Assembly: GCF_000682735.1 (NCBI RefSeq)
Contig: NZ_AWFD01000005.1
Coordinates: 1-64,000, forward strand
Direction: 5' to 3'
Length of the DNA stretch: 64,000 nt
DNA from: Hyphomonas sp. CY54-11-8
GTDB taxonomy: Bacteria > Pseudomonadota > Alphaproteobacteria > Caulobacterales > Hyphomonadaceae
Of this stretch, positions 8,590 to 17,362 are shown one piece after another (position 1 is the first letter of the stretch; each line of letters opens with the position of its first letter). Under the pieces are notes generated by a model. It had not been told where the DNA came from, searched no databases, and saw nothing but the letters and a program-made list of their open reading frames with translations. The position numbers and the translations under genes were made by a program.

Positions 8590-9840
8590 ATGGCTGACGC
8601 CTTCATCATCGACGCCTGCCGCACACCGCGCGGTATCGGCAAAGTCGGCAAGGGCTCGCTTGCCCACCTGCACCCACAGCACCTGGCCGCGACCGTGCTG
8701 GGCCAGATCGCCGAGCGCAACAAGCTCGACACTGCCACTGTCGACGACGTGATCTGGGGCTGCTCCAGTCAGCGCGGCGCCCAAGGTGCCGACATGGGCC
8801 GCATGGCCGCCCTCGATGCCGGCTATGACATCAAGGCCTCCGGCGTGACACTCGACCGTTTCTGCGGTTCCGGCATCACCACGGTGAACCTCGCTGCGGC
8901 GCAGATCATGTCCGGCATGGAAGATTGCATTGTGGCCGGCGGCTGCGAGATGATGAGCTACACGGCAGCCACGGCAGACCCGAAAAACCCGCCGATGATG
9001 GACGCCGGCAACCTCCACCTGCGCGAACTGCACCCGCAGTCCCAGCAGGGCTGCTGCGCCGACGCCATCGCCACGCTCGAAGGCATCACCCGTGAAGCCG
9101 TCGACCAGCTGGCCGTGGTCAGTCAGGAACGCGCCGACCGCGCCCTGAAGGAAGGCCGTTTCAACAAGTCGGTCGTGCCGGTTTACAATCGCGACGGCAC
9201 ACTCGCCCTCGACAAGGACGAGTTCCCGCGTCCAGGCACCTCGATGGAAAGCCTCGCTGGCCTGAAGACCGTGTTCAACATGTTCTGGGACGTGCCGGTC
9301 GACGACAAGGGCATGACCTATGGCGGTCTGATCGAGAAAGTCTATCCGCAACTGAAAGGCAAGATCCAGCACGTGCATCATGCCGGTAACTCCTCCGGCG
9401 TCGTCGACGGCTCCGGCGCTGTACTCATGACGTCCGAAGGCTATATGAAGAAGCATGGCCTGAAGCCGCGCGGCCGCGTTGTTGCCACGGCGAACATGGG
9501 CGACTGCCCGACACTGATGCTGAACGCTCCGGTTCCTGCGGCACAGAAAGTCCTGGCCAAGGCTGGCCTGACCACCGGCGACATCGATGTCTACGAAATC
9601 AACGAAGCTTTCTCGGTCGTCGCCGAGAAGTTCATCCGCGACCTCGATCTCGACCGCAACAAAGTCAACATCAATGGCGGCGCCATGGCCCTCGGCCACC
9701 CGATCGGCGCAACCGGTTCGATCCTGATCGGCACCGCGCTGGACGAGCTTGAGCGCTCCGGCGGCCGTTATGGTCTGGTCACCATGTGCGCCGCTGGCGG
9801 CATGGCGCCTGCGATCATCATCGAGCGTCTCGACGCCTGA
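8590..9840 (+). CDS. Acetyl-CoA C-acyltransferase (thiolase)
   Basis: A 416-residue thiolase with all catalytic features: nucleophilic Cys92 in RFCGSGITT, the [14 protein letters not shown] block with the general-base His (~370), and the second Cys (~400) in MCAAGGMAP. It catalyses reversible condensation/thiolysis of acyl-CoA, acting in beta-oxidation or acetoacetyl-CoA formation. No beta-oxidation partner lies next to it, so the chain-length preference cannot be inferred. The start has a GGAGA site. The gene ends at a strong terminator, which separates it from the iron-uptake genes. Confidence 0.93.
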   Translation: MADAFIIDACRTPRGIGKVGKGSLAHLHPQHLAATVLGQIAERNKLDTATVDDVIWGCSSQRGAQGADMGRMAALDAGYDIKASGVTLDRFCGSGITTVNLAAAQIMSGMEDCIVAGGCEMMSYTAATADPKNPPMMDAGNLHLRELHPQSQQGCCADAIATLEGITREAVDQLAVVSQERADRALKEGRFNKSVVPVYNRDGTLALDKDEFPRPGTSMESLAGLKTVFNMFWDVPVDDKGMTYGGLIEKVYPQLKGKIQHVHHAGNSSGVVDGSGAVLMTSEGYMKKHGLKPRGRVVATANMGDCPTLMLNAPVPAAQKVLAKAGLTTGDIDVYEINEAFSVVAEKFIRDLDLDRNKVNINGGAMALGHPIGATGSILIGTALDELERSGGRYGLVTMCAAGGMAPAIIIERLDA

Positions 9841-9869
9841 TCGCCTGCCTGAAGCAGGCACACAGACAA

Positions 9870-9905
9870 GCGCCCGGTCCTGGTAACGGACCGGGCGTTT
9901 TCCGT
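9870..9905 (+). terminator. Rho-independent terminator after the thiolase gene
   Basis: A stem CGCCCGGTCC / GGACCGGGCG with a short loop is followed by TTTTCC. It lies about 30 bases after the thiolase stop. A smaller GCCTGC / GCAGGC hairpin sits just before it. Confidence 0.85.
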
Positions 9906-9940
9906 TCTGGTTGCGCAAAAACCACAAATGCGAATGCGTA

Positions 9941-9978
9941 TGAGAATTATTTGCAATATTACTTGCGATTCATTCTCA
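9941..9978 (+). promoter_or_regulatory. Fur-like operator dyad before the siderophore receptor
   Basis: Two 16-base arms, TGAGAATTATTTGCAA (9941-9956) and TTGCGATTCATTCTCA (9963-9978), form an inverted repeat matching at 13 of 16 positions, with a 6-base spacer. Each arm resembles the TGAGAATnATTnGCAA-type Fur boxes found before TonB-dependent receptors in alphaproteobacteria. The dyad ends 53 bases before the receptor ATG. Iron-repressed control by Fur (or Irr/RirA) is inferred. Confidence 0.65.
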
Positions 9979-10031
9979 CTTTCATTAGGCCGTCTCCACC
10001 GACTGCATAAGCGGTCCTCAGGGAGAACGAA

Positions 10032-12251
10032 ATGAATAGAGCCATTCGCAAGCCGCGGAGCCTCCGCACACAGGTTGGTATGTATGCGGCGGTTGCCGTC
10101 GCCGCCGCCGCCCCCGCTTTCGCAGACGAGTCCGACGAGCCGGAACTGCGTAACGAGACGATCACCGTCACCGACGTGACGGCAGACACCAACCCCTATG
10201 GCGACCCGAATGCGCCCTATCGAGCGATCCGCTCGGCCAGCGGCCTCTTCACGGAAGACCTGCTCGACACGCCGAAGACCATCACGGTCATCACCGACGA
10301 GACGCTGCACGACCTCGGCGCCAAATCCTTCCGTGACCTCTTCCGGTCCCAGCCGGGCATCACGCTCGGTACCGGCGAGGGCGGCAACGCGTTCGGCGAC
10401 CGGATCTTCATCCGTGGCTTCGATGCCCGCAATGATGTCTATGTCGATGGCGTCCGCGACCCCGGCGTCGGCTCCCGCGAGACCTTTGCGGTCCAGCAGA
10501 TCGAAGTGCTGAAAGGCCCGTCGTCTGCTTTCGGCGGCCGCGGCACGACCGGCGGCGCTGTCAGTCTCGTCTCCAAGAAGCCGGGCCAGGGCGACTGGGG
10601 TGATGTCGAGTTCACGCTCGGCTCCGACGCAACCCGCCGGGCCACCCTGGACGTGAACCATGAAGTCACCGACACGCTGACCGTCCGCCTGAATGCCATG
10701 ACGCACGATTCCGAAGTCGCCGGGCGCGATGAAGTGTTCAACGACCGTTGGGGCCTCGCCGCCGCCGCAGAGTGGACGCCGACCGATGCGCTGACTTTCG
10801 GTTTCGATTACTACCATCTGTCTACCGACTACCTGCCAGACTGGGGCCATCCCTACGACACGGAAAACAACCGTCCGTTCGCCGTGGACCGGGACAATTT
10901 CTACGGCGTCCTCTCCCGCGACTTCGGCGAAACCTTCGCAGACGTCTACACAGCCAACACAAACTGGGTGATCTCAGACAAGGTCGAGTTTGCCTCCACT
11001 CTCCGTTATGGCCAGAGCAAGAACGCCTACACAGCCTCGGCCCCGGAACGTCCGGACCCCGTCGCCCGGACGGTGAGCGCCAATGCCAAGCGCCGGGATG
11101 CGATCACGGACTACTGGACGAACCAGAGCCGCTTCACCTTCCGCTTCGACACCGGCACGATCGGCCACACGCTGGTCACCGGCATCGAGCTGTCGCGCGA
11201 GGAAACGCTGAACCGCCAGCGCGCCTTCACGGAATGCGCCGAACTGCCCTGTACCGGCGCGGCTTCCAATCCGCTCCTGAACCTGGACAATCCGGACAAT
11301 TCCATTCCGTGGGGCAGCGATACCGAAGTCACCGGCCGGCCGACGATCGAGACCGAAACGGCCGCGCTCTACGCGCTCGACACGCTGACCTTCAGCCCGC
11401 AATGGGAAGCCTTTATCGGCGTGCGGGCAGATACCTACTCTGCTGATGTGACCGGCCTGACCAATCGGGACGGCACACCGACACCAGATCGCAGCGCCGA
11501 CAGCGACTTCATCAACTGGCATGCCGGTCTTGTCTACAAGCCTGTCGAGAATGCCTCGATCTATGCAAGCTACTCCTCCGCTTCGAACCCGCCCTGCGAA
11601 CAGCTTGACGCTTTCGCCCTCGACTATGGCGGTTGCGATGCGCTGGTCGCGGCGATGGATCCGGTCGAGAACAATTCCTTCGAGCTTGGCGCGAAGTACA
11701 ATCTCGGCGGTCACCTCGACCTGACCGCGGCTGTGTTCCAGATCACCCGCGACGGGGTTCCGATTTCCAATGGCCGGGGCGCCACGACGGCCGGGTCTCA
11801 GGACCAGGAAGTAACCGGCGTGGAGTTCGGCGTGGCCGGCAACATCACCGAGAAGTGGAGCCTGTTCGGCGGTCTCACAATTTTCGAGACCGAAGTGACC
11901 GACAGCACCATCGCCTCGCAGATCGGCGAGATGTTCCCGAACGTCTCGGAAGAGAGCTTCACGCTGACCTCCCGCTACCAGTTCACCGACCGCCTGCACC
12001 TTGGCGGCACGGCTGGCTACAATAGCGAGAAATATGGCGGCACCGTCGCGGCGGGCTCGACCTTCGTGCCGGACTATTGGCGCTTCGATGTCTTCGGCGG
12101 CTACCAGCTGACCGACAATATGGAGGTGACCTTCAATATTCTGAACGCCACGGACGAGCTCTACTATGACGCGCTCTACCGCTCCGGCACGCCGTTCTCC
12201 TATGTTGCGCCGGGCCGCTCGGCCTTTGTGACACTGGACATCGACTTCTGA
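10032..12251 (+). CDS. TonB-dependent siderophore receptor
   Basis: A 739-residue outer-membrane receptor of the catecholate (Fiu/CirA-like) type. It has a signal peptide ending near AFAD (residue ~32), a TonB-box-like ETITVTD just after it, a plug domain (about 70-190, with the RIFIRGFDARNDVYVDGVRD and VEVLKGP-type blocks) and a 22-strand-type barrel ending in a C-terminal Phe. It would take up ferric siderophore using TonB energy. The Fur-like dyad upstream and the PiuC-type hydroxylase downstream support an iron role. Start ATG 10032 has a GGGAG site. The exact siderophore is not determinable. Confidence 0.93.
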   Translation: MNRAIRKPRSLRTQVGMYAAVAVAAAAPAFADESDEPELRNETITVTDVTADTNPYGDPNAPYRAIRSASGLFTEDLLDTPKTITVITDETLHDLGAKSFRDLFRSQPGITLGTGEGGNAFGDRIFIRGFDARNDVYVDGVRDPGVGSRETFAVQQIEVLKGPSSAFGGRGTTGGAVSLVSKKPGQGDWGDVEFTLGSDATRRATLDVNHEVTDTLTVRLNAMTHDSEVAGRDEVFNDRWGLAAAAEWTPTDALTFGFDYYHLSTDYLPDWGHPYDTENNRPFAVDRDNFYGVLSRDFGETFADVYTANTNWVISDKVEFASTLRYGQSKNAYTASAPERPDPVARTVSANAKRRDAITDYWTNQSRFTFRFDTGTIGHTLVTGIELSREETLNRQRAFTECAELPCTGAASNPLLNLDNPDNSIPWGSDTEVTGRPTIETETAALYALDTLTFSPQWEAFIGVRADTYSADVTGLTNRDGTPTPDRSADSDFINWHAGLVYKPVENASIYASYSSASNPPCEQLDAFALDYGGCDALVAAMDPVENNSFELGAKYNLGGHLDLTAAVFQITRDGVPISNGRGATTAGSQDQEVTGVEFGVAGNITEKWSLFGGLTIFETEVTDSTIASQIGEMFPNVSEESFTLTSRYQFTDRLHLGGTAGYNSEKYGGTVAAGSTFVPDYWRFDVFGGYQLTDNMEVTFNILNATDELYYDALYRSGTPFSYVAPGRSAFVTLDIDF

Positions 12252-12263
12252 TCATCCGAAAGA

Positions 12264-12300
12264 GGGGCGGCCCTTTCGGGGGCCGCCTTTCATTCTTTTT
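12264..12300 (+). terminator. Terminator between the receptor and piuC-like genes
   Basis: A stem GGCGGCCC / GGGGGCCGCC with a TTTC loop is followed by TTTCATTCTTTTTG. It lies in the 62-base gap after the receptor and may attenuate rather than block transcription into the hydroxylase gene. Confidence 0.75.
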
Positions 12301-12313
12301 GTAGAGTCCGCCC

Positions 12314-13000
12314 ATGCTGATCTGTATCCCCCAAGTCCTGACCAAGGCGCAGGTGAAAGACATCCGCCAGCTGATCGATGCTGCCGAGTGGGTGGATGGC
12401 CGCGTCACGGCGGGCGTCCAGTCCGCCGAAGCCAAGCGCAATACGCAGCTGCCGGAAGACAGCGAGGCGGCCCGCAAGGCGCAAGCCATGGTGAGCGTCG
12501 CCATTGGCAACAATCCGGTCTTCCTGGCGGCGGCGCTGCCGCAGAAAGTGTTTCCGCCCCTGTTCAACCGCTATGTCGTCGGCGACAGTTTCGGCGCCCA
12601 TGTCGACAATGCGATCCGTTCGGTCAAGAACTCGCCGGAGCGGATCCGGACCGACTTGTCCTGCACCCTGTTCCTGACCGAGCCGGAAGATTATGACGGC
12701 GGCGAACTGGTGATCGAGACGCTGTTCGGGGCGCAGGAAGTGAAGCTGGAAGCCGGAGACCTCGTCCTCTATCCGGCCTCCAGCCTGCACTCCGTCAGCG
12801 AGATCACGCGCGGCGCGCGGATTTCCTCCTTCTTCTGGCTGCAGAGCATGGTGCGCGACGATGGTGAGCGGACCCTGCTGTTCGATCTCGACCAGTCGAT
12901 CCAGGCATTGGTGGCGGAGAAGGGCCACAAGGACCCGGAAGTCATCCGCCTGACAGGCATCTATCACAACCTCATTCGCCGCTGGGCCGAGGGCGCTTAG
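12314..13000 (+). CDS. piuC: PKHD-type Fe(II)/2-oxoglutarate hydroxylase, PiuC family
   Basis: A 228-residue PiuC/YbiX-family dioxygenase. The iron triad is visible as His96-x-Asp98 (FGAHVD) and His159 (SSLHSV), with the 2-oxoglutarate Arg169 (GARISS) ten residues after it. Members are commonly encoded beside TonB-dependent siderophore receptors and are iron-regulated, and their substrate is unresolved. The gene begins 62 bases after the receptor. The ribosome site is weak, so readthrough or coupling from the receptor transcript is possible. Confidence 0.93.
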   Translation: MLICIPQVLTKAQVKDIRQLIDAAEWVDGRVTAGVQSAEAKRNTQLPEDSEAARKAQAMVSVAIGNNPVFLAAALPQKVFPPLFNRYVVGDSFGAHVDNAIRSVKNSPERIRTDLSCTLFLTEPEDYDGGELVIETLFGAQEVKLEAGDLVLYPASSLHSVSEITRGARISSFFWLQSMVRDDGERTLLFDLDQSIQALVAEKGHKDPEVIRLTGIYHNLIRRWAEGA

Positions 13001-13243
13001 GTTTCCGCCAGCACCAGCGGCCGGACAGGCCGCAACACGCGGTGCTTCATATGTATAGAGATCATAGGGCGGCGGGGCATCGGCCACAAAAGTCGGTTCG
13101 ATGTTACCAAAACAGTCGACCGCCATCAGTGCGTCCCGCCCGGTGCGCATGTGCCAGCGGGCAACACGCAGCAGGTTCCACGCCAGCCATGGCCAGAACA
13201 CCGGCCAGACATGGTTGAAGAAAGGTTGGAGATCAGGATGCAT
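12997..13243 (-). CDS. Small hypothetical protein, probably frameshifted near its end
   Basis: From ATG 13243 the frame gives a protein-like sequence of about 65-75 residues: a Trp-rich hydrophobic segment ([16 protein letters not shown]), then a basic part and a [24 protein letters not shown] segment. If translation stayed in frame it would run antisense through all of piuC to 12290, which is implausible. A one-base slip near 13040 gives a tail [13 protein letters not shown] and a stop at 12997-12999, overlapping the piuC stop. The end coordinate assumes that slip. No function is recognised. Confidence 0.4.
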
Positions 13244-13396
13244 GCGCGGGAGGATGGCCCGCGCGCGACCCTGTGGGATTGAGCCCGCATTTCCGCGCCA
13301 CTTTCCCAACCGGGACGGGGCAGAGGCAAGGGGGATAGCGCCTGCTCTTTCCCCGCCCCTCGTTCCCCCTTAAGGTCCGCCCATTGGAGGAGCTTC

Positions 13397-14293
13397 ATGA
13401 AACACGCATCGCTTTTCGCCGCGCTGACAGGCGCCGCCCTGCTTGCCGCCTGCACGACCGCGCCCGTTGAGGCGCCGGCTGAAACAGCCGCCGCGCCTGC
13501 CTATGATGAAGCCTTCCCGCCTGCGATCGAAGAGGTCTCCTTCGACAGCCATGGCGACCGCCTGAACGGCCTGGTCTATGTGGCGGACGGGCCGGGGCCG
13601 CACCCGGCGGCGGTGCTGCTGCACGGCTTTCCGGGCAATGAAAAGAATCTGGATCTTGCGCAGGACATGCGCGCGGCGGGATGGAATGTGCTCTTCTTCC
13701 ACTATCGCGGCGCCTGGGGCAGCGAAGGCGACTACACCCTCACCCATGTGATCGAGGATGTCGGCGTGGCAACGGACTGGCTGCGCACCCATGCGGACCA
13801 GTACCGGACCAATCCGGATCATATCGTGCTTGTGGGGCACTCCATGGGGGGCTTTGCCTCGCTTCAGGCCGCCGCGCGTGACGAGGCCATTGCCTGTGCC
13901 GCGGGCATCGCCCCGGCAGACATCGGCGTGTCAGCAAAAGTGTTCGAGACGAACCCGGAGGCCAAGGCCGGCTTCATGGCCTACAGCGACAGTTTGCAGA
14001 TGCTGCACGGCCTGACCGGCGAAAAGATCATCGCCGAGGTGGAGGCGAACAAGGACGCGTTCAGCCTGCAGGGCCTGGCGCCAAAGCTGGAAGGCAAGCG
14101 CATCCTCATCGTTGGCGGCGACAAGGATGGTTCCGTTTCGGAAGAGCTGGTGATCCGCCCGCTCATTGCCGCTTATGAGGCAGACCCGGCCATCGACACG
14201 ACCGGCGTGATGCTCTCCGGCGACCACTCGTTCTCATGGTCGCGGGGTGAATTGATCTCTACCGTGATCAACTGGGCGGAGGCCTGCCGCTAG
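13397..14293 (+). CDS. Alpha/beta-hydrolase lipoprotein
   Basis: A 298-residue predicted lipoprotein (lipobox LLAAC, Cys ~19) with an alpha/beta-hydrolase fold. It has the oxyanion-hole HGFPG block (~77), the nucleophile elbow GHSMGG (~155), a KDGSV acid-loop region (~245) and the late GDHSFS block carrying the probable catalytic His. It is likely an envelope-attached serine esterase or peptidase of unknown substrate. A strong GGAGGAG site precedes ATG 13397. The stop TAG at 14291-14293 overlaps the stop of the convergent SpoIIAA-like gene within CTAG. Confidence 0.88.
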   Translation: MKHASLFAALTGAALLAACTTAPVEAPAETAAAPAYDEAFPPAIEEVSFDSHGDRLNGLVYVADGPGPHPAAVLLHGFPGNEKNLDLAQDMRAAGWNVLFFHYRGAWGSEGDYTLTHVIEDVGVATDWLRTHADQYRTNPDHIVLVGHSMGGFASLQAAARDEAIACAAGIAPADIGVSAKVFETNPEAKAGFMAYSDSLQMLHGLTGEKIIAEVEANKDAFSLQGLAPKLEGKRILIVGGDKDGSVSEELVIRPLIAAYEADPAIDTTGVMLSGDHSFSWSRGELISTVINWAEACR

Positions 14294-14652
14294 GCCGCCG
14301 TCCAGGCCATGGCTTCATCCAGGGAAGCGAGCGGGTACACCCGCATCTTGCCCGGAATGAGCGGCGCAAAGAAGCGCATGGAATTGGCGAGCCAGCCAAT
14401 GTCGGTGACCATCGCGATACGCTTGAACGCGGTGTAGTGCGCCGTGCCGAAGACCGCATCGTCCAGCATGGCATGGGCGGTGTAGGTTTCGAATTCCGGA
14501 CCGAAGCGGATCAGGATGCGCGCTTTGCCGTGTTCCTGGATGGCGGCGTCGACGGCAGGAACAAGGATCGTCTTGTAATCAGAGTCGGTGATCTTGCCCT
14601 CGGCATCGAAGGCAACAATCCCGGGCGGGGCGGAAGGGATGCGCTTGAACAT
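14290..14652 (-). CDS. SpoIIAA-like (STAS/SEC14 type) protein
   Basis: A 120-residue cytosolic protein of the SpoIIAA-like family (PF11964 type). It has an N-terminal strand GIVAFDAEGKITDSDY, a central KARILIRFGPEF strand-turn, an FKRIAMVTDIGWL block and a C-terminal LASLDEAMAW helix. Members are small, often single-gene proteins in alphaproteobacteria with no established biochemical role. The stop codon overlaps that of the convergent hydrolase gene. Confidence 0.82.
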   Translation of the reverse strand: MFKRIPSAPPGIVAFDAEGKITDSDYKTILVPAVDAAIQEHGKARILIRFGPEFETYTAHAMLDDAVFGTAHYTAFKRIAMVTDIGWLANSMRFFAPLIPGKMRVYPLASLDEAMAWTAA

Positions 14653-14724
14653 GGCCTTCAGATGGGCCCACCCTGCCCGTCAGGCAAATGAACTTGCGGC
14701 CATGTCGGCCTGGTTCGAGAAAGC

Positions 14725-15882
14725 CTAGTTCGGGCGGTCTTCTTCGTGGTCGCCGTTCCAGAAGCGCTTGATGCGGCCAAGGAAGCCCTCGCTTTCGGGG
14801 TGGCAGTCGGCGCCGGAGCAGTCGCAGAATTCGCGCAGGATGTCTTTCTGGCGGGGCGTCAGGTTGCGCGGCGTTTCGACAAACATTTCGACGAACAGGT
14901 CGCCGGTATGACCGGACTGGCGCACAGACGGCATGCCCTTGCCGCGCAGGCGCAGCTTGCGGCCGGTCTGGGCGCCTTCCGGCACGACGACGCGGGCGCG
15001 GCCACCATCGATGGTCGGGATCTCGATCTCGCCGCCAAGGGCCGCCGTCACCATCGGCACCGGCGCGCGGCAGTAGAGGTTCGGCCCGTCGCGTTCGAAA
15101 ATGTCATGCTCGACGACATCGACGAAGATGTAGAGGTCGCCCTTGCCGCCGCCATTGGCCCCGGCTTCGCCTTCGCCGGCGAGACGGATACGCATGCCGC
15201 TTTCGACGCCGGCGGGGATCTTCACGTTCAGCGTGCGCTCTTCGCGCACCTGGCCGGCGCCGCCGCAATCCTTGCACGGCTTCTTGATGGTCTTGCCCTT
15301 GCCGCTGCAGCGCGGGCAGGTGCGTTCCATCGTGAAGAAGCCCTGCTGGGCGCGCACGCGGCCTGCGCCGCCGCACGTGTCGCAGGTTTCAGGCTCGGTG
15401 CCCGGCGCGGCGCCCGACCCTTCGCAGGTCTTGCAGTCGACGGCCTGGGGCACGTGAATGGTTTCGTCCTTGCCGGAGAAGGCCTCGGCAAGCGTGATCT
15501 CGAGATCGTAGCGCAGGTCGGCCCCGCGCTGAGGGCCTGCACGGCGACGGCCGCCGCCGAACCCGCCTGCGCCGAAGACCTGGCTGAATAGGTCCTGGAA
15601 AATGTCTTCGGGGTGGACGCCCGCGCCGAACGGATTGCCGCCACCGCCCATGCCGTTTTCGAAGGCGCCATGGCCGAACTGGTCATAGGCCGCGCGCTTC
15701 TGCGAATCGGAGAGGATCGCATAGGCCTCGCCGACTTCCTTGAACTTCTCTTCGGCTTCGTGATCGCCCGGATTCTGGTCCGGGTGGTATTTCATGGCCA
15801 GCTTGCGGTAGGCGGATTTCAGCGCCTTCTCATCGACATCGCGTGAGACGCCAAGAACCTCGTAATAATCGCGCTTGCTCAT
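14725..15882 (-). CDS. dnaJ: Chaperone protein DnaJ
   Basis: A 385-residue type I DnaJ, the Hsp40 partner of DnaK. The J domain (1-70) has HPD at 33-35. A Gly/Phe-rich linker (~75-130) is followed by a zinc domain with four CxxCxGxG-type repeats (~150-215), then C-terminal substrate domains. The tail has an extra CDCSGADCHPES element, also seen in other alphaproteobacterial DnaJs. dnaK is not adjacent in this window. The upstream 136 bases to lpoA hold no gene. Confidence 0.97.
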   Translation of the reverse strand: MSKRDYYEVLGVSRDVDEKALKSAYRKLAMKYHPDQNPGDHEAEEKFKEVGEAYAILSDSQKRAAYDQFGHGAFENGMGGGGNPFGAGVHPEDIFQDLFSQVFGAGGFGGGRRRAGPQRGADLRYDLEITLAEAFSGKDETIHVPQAVDCKTCEGSGAAPGTEPETCDTCGGAGRVRAQQGFFTMERTCPRCSGKGKTIKKPCKDCGGAGQVREERTLNVKIPAGVESGMRIRLAGEGEAGANGGGKGDLYIFVDVVEHDIFERDGPNLYCRAPVPMVTAALGGEIEIPTIDGGRARVVVPEGAQTGRKLRLRGKGMPSVRQSGHTGDLFVEMFVETPRNLTPRQKDILREFCDCSGADCHPESEGFLGRIKRFWNGDHEEDRPN

Positions 15883-16018
15883 GGATGAATGGCTCGCCGT
15901 TTCTCTCTAGTCCTTTGCCCTGTCGCGTCATGTGGGGCGCGGATTACACACGTGCAAGGGAGGGATGCAGGCAGTTTACGTGGGGTTCCCCGTCAAATTG
16001 CCTGACGGATTGACTGGA

Positions 16019-17362
16019 TCAGCTCGGCCCCGGGCCAAACTGGCTCGCGCCCTTCTCGATCAGCTCTGCGCCGGTAGGGCGGATCTGCATCACGGCGAGG
16101 CCGCGCTGGCTGGTGCCGTCGAGGCGGAAGCGGAACAGGCCGTTAACGCCGAAGAAGCCGTCGGGATCTGTCACGCCATTGTATTTGAGGTTGTCTTCCG
16201 CCGCGAGGCGCACGGCGACGGCGGCCGCGTCATAGGCAACGGCGGCGAGGTCTGTCGGTGCCTTGCCATAGATGCGGCGATAGGCTTCGCGGAATGTGGT
16301 GAGGTTTTCCGGATCGGGCGTGGGATAGACGGCGCCGTCCAGCGTCGGCTCCCGCCAGATGGATTCATCGCTCCAGAGGCTCGTGCCCATCAGGGTGACA
16401 TGAGTCATGTCGACGCCATTGTAAGGCAGCAGCGGCGCGATGGAGAGCAGCTGCACGCCGCGCTCCGGGATCATCACGGCAATCTTGTTTCTCGGGCGGA
16501 CCTCGATCTCGGATTTGAGGATTTCGGAAACGGACCGGGCCGCTTCGGTGGCGCCGGTCTCCGGCATGTAGAAGGCGGAGGTCAGCACCACACCGCCATT
16601 ATTGAAGGCCTCGGTGCGAAGGGCGTTCTCGATCTGGCGGCCATAGGCGGTCTGCGGCCCGAGGAAGACATAGCTGAAAATGCCCTGCCCGGCCGCGTAT
16701 TCGACCATGCGGCGCACTTCCTCTTCCGGCGAGACGGAGGCCAGATATGAGCCGCCGCCTGCGGCTGAGCGGTCGGTCGAGAAGGCAATGACGGGGATCT
16801 TCTTGTCCTGCGCGCGCTCGCGGATGGCCTTCACATTGGCGCCGAACAGCGGGCCCAGCACGACATTGGCCTTCTCCTGAATGGCCTCGTCGATGCGCGC
16901 TTCGGTGATGGAGGTCTTGCCGGCCGTGTCCTTCGGGATGATCAGGAAATTGTCACCGGCATACTGGAACAGGGCCAGCTCGATCCCGGCCAGCATGCTT
17001 TCCGCTTCATTGCGGACCTGGGCATTCGGATGGGAGAACGGCAGCAGCACGGCGGCGCGCTTGATCTCGCGCCCTTCCATGAAGGCTGGCGTCAGGCCGC
17101 CATCGCCGACGACCTGGGTCAGGTCTTCCGGCTCGCCCAGATCCGTGACGTCGACGCCCTCTTCCGGCCCTTCCGTCGGGCCGGTCACCGGCTCTACCCG
17201 CGGGCTTCCCGTGCCGATCTGGACTGGCGGACGGGCTGGCGCGCTGGCACAGGCGGTGGCGAACAGGAAACCGATGAGAAGAAAGCTTGGCGCTTTGATC
17301 GTCCTGAGCAATGGTTGCAGCAATGTCATCTCCTGAAACATCTCCTGAAGCATCCGGCGCAC
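16019..17362 (-). CDS. Penicillin-binding protein activator LpoA-like lipoprotein
   Basis: A 447-residue outer-membrane-type lipoprotein (lipobox FATAC, Cys38) whose main part is a periplasmic binding-protein fold (about 90-440), as in the C-terminal domain of LpoA. LpoA activates the class A PBP1A in gammaproteobacteria. It is shorter than E. coli LpoA, lacking the long TPR domain. Position supports the call: it is divergent from rsmI with a yraN remnant beyond, like lpoA/rsmI/yraN elsewhere. The 5' ends overlap: starts at 17362, 17353, 17341 or 17329 are possible, all reaching into the rsmI frame. A generic amino-acid-binding role is less likely. Confidence 0.8.
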   Translation of the reverse strand: MRRMLQEMFQEMTLLQPLLRTIKAPSFLLIGFLFATACASAPARPPVQIGTGSPRVEPVTGPTEGPEEGVDVTDLGEPEDLTQVVGDGGLTPAFMEGREIKRAAVLLPFSHPNAQVRNEAESMLAGIELALFQYAGDNFLIIPKDTAGKTSITEARIDEAIQEKANVVLGPLFGANVKAIRERAQDKKIPVIAFSTDRSAAGGGSYLASVSPEEEVRRMVEYAAGQGIFSYVFLGPQTAYGRQIENALRTEAFNNGGVVLTSAFYMPETGATEAARSVSEILKSEIEVRPRNKIAVMIPERGVQLLSIAPLLPYNGVDMTHVTLMGTSLWSDESIWREPTLDGAVYPTPDPENLTTFREAYRRIYGKAPTDLAAVAYDAAAVAVRLAAEDNLKYNGVTDPDGFFGVNGLFRFRLDGTSQRGLAVMQIRPTGAELIEKGASQFGPGPS

